Assembly: GCF_000226095.1 (NCBI RefSeq)
Contig: NC_016474.1
Coordinates: 1,178,001 to 1,242,000 of the forward strand
Direction: 5' to 3'
Source: Thermothelomyces thermophilus ATCC 42464
Lineage: Eukaryota; Ascomycota; Sordariomycetes; Sordariales; Chaetomiaceae
Length of the DNA: 64,000 nucleotides
Each line of letters begins with the position of its first letter. Within the stretch, counting starts at the first letter, position 1. Of this stretch, positions 57,801 to 64,000 are shown piece by piece. The notes beneath the pieces were generated by a model that worked only from the letters and a program-made list of their open reading frames with translations, had not been told where the DNA came from and searched no databases. The translations under genes and the position numbers were made by a program.

Positions 57801-60800
57801 ATAGAATTCGCTCTTTTCCTTATTAACTAATAGCTTATACGCGTATAATATATCTAGCACTATTTTTATATACTTCTAATATTTGTCTATCGTCTTTAAG
57901 AAGATAAGTATATCATCGAGATAATATACCGTAAATTTATCAAGAAAGGGTCGGATAGCTTGATTAATTAGGGCTTAGAACGTTACTAATGCGTTCGTAA
58001 GTCCGAATGGCATGACGAGGTACTTATAGTAGCTATAAGGTATCCTAAAAGCCGTTTTCTACTCGTTACCTTCTTTAATCTATATATAGTTATAGGCCGA
58101 TGGCAAGTTAAGATATATAAAATATTAGGCTCCTATTAACTAATCTTAGAGCTATAAGATTAGCGGTGATAGGTATCGATTTTTTATAGTCTGTTCGTTA
58201 AGTTACTAATAGTCAATATATAACTATAGCTTTCTATCTTCCTTAGGTATAAATAGGATTAGGTATCTTACTAGTAATATCGATAGGTAGATATATCCTC
58301 TTTAAAGGTTCTCCTCTAAATATCGTTTGAGTTCTTCGTTCTACGTCTAGCTCGTATGGTAAATCTTAAAGAACTTTTGTTATACTCCTTCCTTAAGCCT
58401 GATCTCGTGATCCTATAGGCCATGCTCTAGTAATCCTTCCAGATGCTTCGGTTCAAATGCTAGGTATCCTCCGTATTCCTTCGGTACTTCCCTAGTCTTG
58501 TCTCGTTTCTCGGTTTTCTAATAGTATATAAACTTGGTTCTATCTATAGTAATGCTAGCGATTTCTCCTATCTTAACCTACTACTCTAGTTATAGTACTC
58601 CGTATTCGTTAATAGAGAGAATAGCTATTAGTAGTTTAGCTTGTTCCTCCTATTGTAACGTTAGTGTTGTTATACTACTTCTTCTAGAGTCCGTAGTGGT
58701 CTACCTACTACTATCCGTCTCTTGTAATAGATCTATAGAATATACCTTCCCTTAAATATTGTCCTCTTGTGATCCTTATACGCTCTCTATCTCGCTAGTC
58801 GAATATAACTCCGTTTAGAATTATAAATAGCTACTATTCTTCTAGCTAATATCTAGGTCGTAATCTTTATACTATAGTAACCTTAATATTATATCTTTAT
58901 TATTACTTATATCTATAATGTTAAATATGACTACTATAGTCTTCCTTACTATAATGATATCAATCGGTTTAGTCTCTTTATATATTTATTACGTTAGAAA
59001 TGGCCCTTTGACTATACTATACTTCCGCTTTATTCTCTAAGGTATCCGTAGCTAATTTACAAGTATTAGCGAAATCAGATTTATCTCTACTTTACTATCT
59101 ACTAGTACAAGCATTTTATACTATTTCCATTATACTGTTATCTATAGTCGCTTATCTTACTACCGTCGTCTAAAAACTACGGCAATTTCCTATATCTCTG
59201 CTAGGAGGTCTCGATATAATGGTCTCTTATGTTAGTTCCTCCTATACTACGCTACTACTTGCTACTATGCAGGCGTTAATGGTTTTCGGGCCCCTCGAAG
59301 GGCCTTAACCTATTTCCTAGGTTAGTACTAACCTTTTCGATTATTTAGCTAATAGCAGCTTCGTTAATCGTACTTATTTCTATAAGCTATTAAGTACTTA
59401 TAGCTTCCTACTATTAGGTCTATTCTACTTTTTGTCGTATATACTATAGCTTTATCTAAAGCTCCTAAATTCGCGATTTCTTTTCGTCTGTATAGTAGAG
59501 GCAATTATTACTCTAGTATAAGTCCTATATATCTTGTCCTATTCTATAGTACCTAGGCCAGGCTCGTTTTGGAACTATTATAATACCTTCTAGATCGCGG
59601 GCTTCGATCTTCTAGAGCAATTCGGCCGCTCTGTTTCCTATATTATAGACCTATTCTATAGGGCGGAGGCTTCTGTCCTTATTTCCTTGTCGGGTTAGCT
59701 AGTAATTGTTTTCGAATTTGTTACAAAAGTAATATTGGCATTTGTATAATATATACTAGAACCAAGGCACTTATACGTATATCTTATATCAAGGGTATAG
59801 TCGTATAGCGTTACCTGGGAGGTATTAGAACTCTTTCCCAAATCCTTCCTATTATATATAGACTATAGATACCCTAATACTAAGGTAAGAATATTTCTTC
59901 TAATAGTTTTCTTATATATGTTTATCTTTTCTATAGTTTATATATATAAACTAGTACTCTAGATTCCGTACGTTATAGCTAAGTTGCTAGTTATTAAAAT
60001 ACTTAGTATAGCTATCAGGCCTATTATATATTATAGGCTATTTTTCTTTGATGGTTTCTATAATATATTAGAGTTCCCTTATCTTGTCCCTTATCTTATC
60101 GCTTTACTAGGTAAGTTAAGTCAAGTGTTTATCCGATTTATATAGTTCCGTATTAAGCTAGAAAACTTTATTATAGTACTATTCGATTTGTTCCTAGAGG
60201 AATAGAACATTAGGTCTAGGTCTTTCGATTCCTTAGGTATTGGTTATCTACGATCTATCCTACCTCTATATAGCTATAAAACCCTATTGCCTTAAGGCTA
60301 GGAGAATCGAAATTAGTAGTATATACTCTCCTACTATATCCTATTTGGTAAGACCTATCTCTAGGTCTATAGTGACCAGTTCGGAGTACGGTGCTTGTTC
60401 GTCTTTATAATCGCTATCATGTCTAAGACTATCTATATCGCTATCCCTATTTTCGTAGCTTATAGCCGCTACTTTAATAATATCTTTAGTAGTTTCGTTA
60501 ATAACTATAATTTCCTTTCTAAGGACTATTTTCTACTCTTTTTTCAGGCTTTGACATTCTTATTTATAATGTCCTTTCTTTCTATAGTTATAGTAGGTAA
60601 CATTAGACTTATCTTTAGTTATCTTCTTCTAGTCCTACTTTCACGCTATATCTATATCTATAGCTTTAGGATATATCCTATATAAGGTACTAACATATAC
60701 CTATTTTTTCTTATCGTTAGCCTTAACTATAGTTCTATTTATTTGACCTTGTTTCTACTACTCTTATATATAGAGTCGATCATCGATTCTAATGGCCTAT

Positions 60801-61564
60801 ATAATTTATTTATCTAGAGTCTTAGGCTAATCGTACTTATATAGCTCGTCTTTAACCTTTTCCTTTAAGCTATTATAAAATAGTTATATTAATACCTTAT
60901 TATTAAGCTAAGACTTAAGTATATCCTATCTAAACTATATAGTATAAGAGGCTACTAACTTGGTCTATTAGAGATTAGCAAGTCTTTCTTATATATAAAT
61001 CTTCTTATCTTTGTCGCTAAAGACCTTCTAAAGCTCTTCTTTAAAACGGTTATAGGATTAAAAGACTACCTATATAAACGTGTCTTAGTCGTCTTCGTCT
61101 TCCTTAGTAAGGTAGTTATTCTATATAGGCTTAAACTATCTAAGTACCTTGCCTTCTAGTCTCATAGCTATATAGAGGACTTTGGCTTTATCGTCTAGAA
61201 ACTTGTCGTCATTAAGCCGGAAGTAGGATCAGAGGTTTGTTAGGAATCCTATAAGATCTTCCTTAGTTCCTCTATATTTGCTAGGTAGTTTGATTTTAAT
61301 ATAGCTTACTTTGGTAGTCTCGAGCACCTTGATTTTGACATAGGCCTCGTTAATTAGTTTCTATAAGTACTTTTCGCCGTTCTCAAGTTCCTTAATTTAA
61401 GCTTAAGTAGCCTTATCTCTCTAGTCTAACTCCTAGATCTACTACTAGAGTTGCCTAAGCTAAGTAAGCAGCTATTTAGCTATGATGTTAGTAGCTATAT
61501 TAATATCAAGGTCAAAGTCACCTTTGTCCTAAACTATAACAGAACAAAGGGAGTGATAGCAACG

Positions 61565-61985
61565 TATAACGAACCTAACTCAGACTTCTTCTAAAAGGGT
61601 TTAGACGAAGGTAGATTAAGCGGAATAAGCGTATAGGTTATCTAAGGGATTTAGTAAAGCTAAAGGGTTTATAATAACATTAGAGTTATCTTATATAGTA
61701 TTTAACGATACTTAATATAAGTACTATATTATAGGTTACTATTACTAGTAAACTCCTAGAGTCTACTATAACGAGTGACTATCTATATATATATATAATC
61801 CTAGGATTACTCTTTACCTAGTGATCCTTTGCTGTCTGGATTATAGCTGTGGTAGTGATCCTATAGTGTATAGATCACTTTGCTAAGTGTAATCCTTTCC
61901 TGATTGGTCCGTTTGTATCTGCTGTCCTATTAGCCTGTCGGGGGAGGCGGCTTAGGCGGCGTCCTATATATATATTTCTGTGACA
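61565..61985 (-). repeat. LTR (5' LTR of the minus-strand element)
   Basis: A 421-bp direct repeat that matches 54459-54879. It ends next to the TCTAT duplication. Confidence 0.85.
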
Positions 61986-63341
61986 TCTATATAGAAGCTA
62001 GCTATTTATTAGGATTAATTAAATTATTCGAATTTTCTAATAGAAGTCTACTTATTAGCGGTTTTACTATATTAACTAGTTATAACCTAGATACCTTCTA
62101 TCTTACCTTAATATTCTAGGCTATAATAGCCTTTTTCTAAGCCTTAATAATATATCCAATTATTATCTATTTACCTAAGATAGATAATTCTACCTAAGAT
62201 ATTATATTATTAAAGAGCTTCTAATAAATATACTTTAAGGGGGAAAAGACTAATAGATCTAATAACTAGAGGATATAAGAGGTATATAGAGGTAAAAAGA
62301 GTAACTAGATATTATTTTTATAATATAGCTATATAAAGTTATTAGTTATATAGCTATTATAGTTATCTAGTATTAGAAGTTATTACTAGGAACTATCCTT
62401 TAGCTAATTAAAAGGAATAAAGACTTCTTAGAGCTATTTAACTATAATAGTTCGATTAGTCTAGCCTATCTCTATTATTATAAATCTCTAGTCCTTTAGT
62501 TTTATCTTATTAATAGAAAACTATTATTATTAAAGACTCTTACCTTTAAAGATAATAATTAAAGAGAGGGATATCCTTATTATAAAGATATACTTAAGGA
62601 ATAAAGTCTAGGTATATAAGTTAGGAGCTTTATACCAAATTATATATATTTAGGTACTTTTAACTATTAGACTATTAGTTCCTTACCTTTTTATAATGCT
62701 ATATTTGTTTATATTCTAATGGTTAGTTAGTAAGATACCTTTAATAGTTAGGATACTTAGCTATAGCTACTAACTATATATAACTAAGTTAGTAATACTA
62801 TTAATATAGATTAAATCTATCTTATAGGCTTATTAGATTCTAAGAATAAGGTTCCTATAAAGAAACTAAGCTAACTAGCCTTTTCTAACTATTATATAGC
62901 TTACTCCTTATACCTAGAGGATATAGCTAGCAAACTCCCTAATTTATATATATATTAGTAAGATACCTAGGGTAGCCTAGATCAAAATCTACTTAATAAG
63001 TTATTCTTCTTATACCTAGCTAAGAGATTACTATGGTTTGGAAGCAATTAAATATAGTTAAGAGCTATAGAGGCAGTTGTAGAAAGTTATCCTTAGAATA
63101 CTAAATTCCTTGTAGATACTTCGTTATGACCAAATACCTTGTTAGTATTATATAATCGTATCCTGTAAATCCTACTTAGTATAAGCCATTGTAAGCTAAC
63201 AAATATATATTCTAAAGATGAGCTTGTTTGGTATGGAATTGGTAGAGTTATGGTAAGTTGAAGTGGTTAGGTTGAGGAAGCGGTGTAGGTTTGCCAAGTG
63301 GTCGGAAAATGGGGGTGGTCGGTATATAGGGGGTCTGACTT

Positions 63342-64000
63342 ATCGAGAATAGCCTTGCTGTTTTCGGGCTGTAGTAAGATCCATGCTAAGGTAGGTTTTG
63401 GTAATAAATAATAGATGTTAACCAGCTCGTTGGTGGGTAGGGGATTAAGCTTAAGTAATTAATTACCAAAGCGTCTCTATTATGTCTACCGAGTTTGCCA
63501 ATGTTTGGTGTCTGTGTTAATTCCCTGACGGCTTTGATGTTATCGCACATCCAAGGGGCCTACGATAATTAGCTTCCAGGTCTGACTTCACTTTGGATTT
63601 ACTAATGATTAGAGAGAGGGTATACTATGCATGTGCTTTTGGTGAAGGATTCATGATTACGTGAAGTCAGATATGAGATTGGCGGATTAATATTTCGGCT
63701 TGGAATCAGTTACAGGCGCCCTTTATGAATCATTGGCGGTATTATTAACAGTTCGCCTTTCCGATCATCTCATCACAAGGTAACATAGGTAGCAACATAG
63801 GTATGCAGGTAGTCGCTCGTTCCCCCGCACGGGGACATGCGCACGAATCGGGTGGGTGACTTGCCGGAAGCAACCCGGGTTAGGTCCCGTTACTTAATAC
63901 CCGGATCCTCCTGACCTTCCGGTTCCGTCTGGGCCAGGTACATATGTACATGTTCCCGGCTTCCGCAAGTGGACAGCCGGTGCTCTGTATAAGAGGGGTC
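63342..64000. other. Right flank, no supported gene
   Basis: Base composition returns to normal after the transposon block. The first about 30 bases may be the remains of the carboxylesterase gene. No other coding signal was recognised before the window ends. Confidence 0.45.

Larger units (their letters stand above)
54459..61985 (-). mobile_element. Ty3/gypsy-type LTR retrotransposon fossil
   Basis: A 7.5 kb element with two 421-bp LTRs (54459-54879 and 61565-61985) and a 5-bp target duplication TCTAT (54454-54458 and 61986-61990). The coding direction is minus: a reverse transcriptase YLDD motif lies near 57.9 kb, an RNase H region near 57.2 kb, and integrase-type sequence would follow toward 56 kb. 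That order (RT, RNase H, then integrase) fits Ty3/gypsy. A gag-type region would lie at about 60-61.4 kb. The element is broken throughout by transition-type decay typical of RIP, with many breaks. Both LTRs and the target duplication remain recognisable, so the insertion is not very old. It sits inside the Fot1-like transposon and is therefore younger than it. Confidence 0.82.
53943..63339. mobile_element. Fot1/pogo-like DNA transposon, split by an LTR element
   Basis: The two ends form a 54-bp terminal inverted repeat. The left begins AGTCGGACCCCCCATATACC and the reversed right begins AGTCAGACCCCCTATATACC; they differ at three of 54 positions, all transitions. TA flanks both sides (53941-53942 and 63340-63341), the target duplication of the Tc1/mariner superfamily. 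Without the inserted retrotransposon the element is about 1,865 bp, close to Fot1-class elements (about 1.9 kb). The interior is very AT-rich and no transposase frame could be read, as expected after RIP. It lies in the 3' part of a carboxylesterase pseudogene. Confidence 0.82.

Noticed and set aside
58534-60685. Small plus-strand frames of 73 and 96 codons in the AT-rich block
   Set aside because: They lie within the LTR element fossil, have very skewed composition and show no protein-like pattern.

Overview
The window looks like nuclear DNA of a filamentous ascomycete, most likely a Sordariomycete. Genes are GC-rich and broken by short introns (58-126 nt, GT...AG). Neighbouring genes are often divergent. 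The right-hand 9.4 kb is a strongly AT-rich block of nested transposons with the transition-type decay expected of repeat-induced point mutation (RIP). No CRISPR array, rRNA or convincing tRNA gene was seen.

Region 1, 1-3.5 kb: a subtilisin-like serine protease gene, which probably marks the left edge of the cluster. Region 2, 3.5-39.0 kb: a secondary-metabolite gene cluster built round a 4,060-residue PKS-NRPS (KS-AT-DH-cMT-KR-ACP-C-A-T-R). In order there follow a SAM methyltransferase, an Fe(II)/2-oxoglutarate oxygenase, a pyrroline-5-carboxylate reductase, a Fsa2/CcsF/UcsH-type Diels-Alderase, a zinc-type medium-chain alcohol dehydrogenase, an extended SDR, a cytochrome P450, an alpha/beta hydrolase, an MFS exporter and a trans-acting enoyl reductase. 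Four gene pairs (synthase/methyltransferase, P5C reductase/Diels-Alderase, SDR/P450, hydrolase/MFS) share divergent promoters.

This gene set closely parallels, from memory, the UCS1025A pyrrolizidinone cluster (ucsA-type synthase plus ucsC, F, G, H, J, K and L-type enzymes). The inferred pathway has five steps. The 2OG oxygenase and P5C reductase would make a methylproline from a branched amino acid. The synthase with its trans-ER would build a polyene and amidate it with that residue. The R domain would release an aldehyde that closes to a 3-pyrrolin-2-one. The Diels-Alderase would form a decalin. The P450, dehydrogenases and hydrolase would then finish a (furo)pyrrolizidinone, exported by the MFS protein.

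Region 3, 39-51 kb: an intact gene for a coiled-coil protein with a hydrophobic hairpin, a second MFS drug/H+ antiporter and a Zn2Cys6 (AflR-like) transcription factor. The regulator could control the cluster or the adjacent transporter. Region 4, 51-64 kb: gene relics (a possible F-box-type fragment, a type-B carboxylesterase pseudogene), then a Fot1/pogo-like DNA transposon of about 1.87 kb, into which a 7.5 kb Ty3/gypsy-type LTR retrotransposon fossil has inserted. Relics of a second pogo-like terminal repeat family occur at 30.9, 36.6-36.9 and 52.75 kb.

Exon boundaries were read by eye from splice signals and frame continuity. All of them would benefit from RNA evidence.
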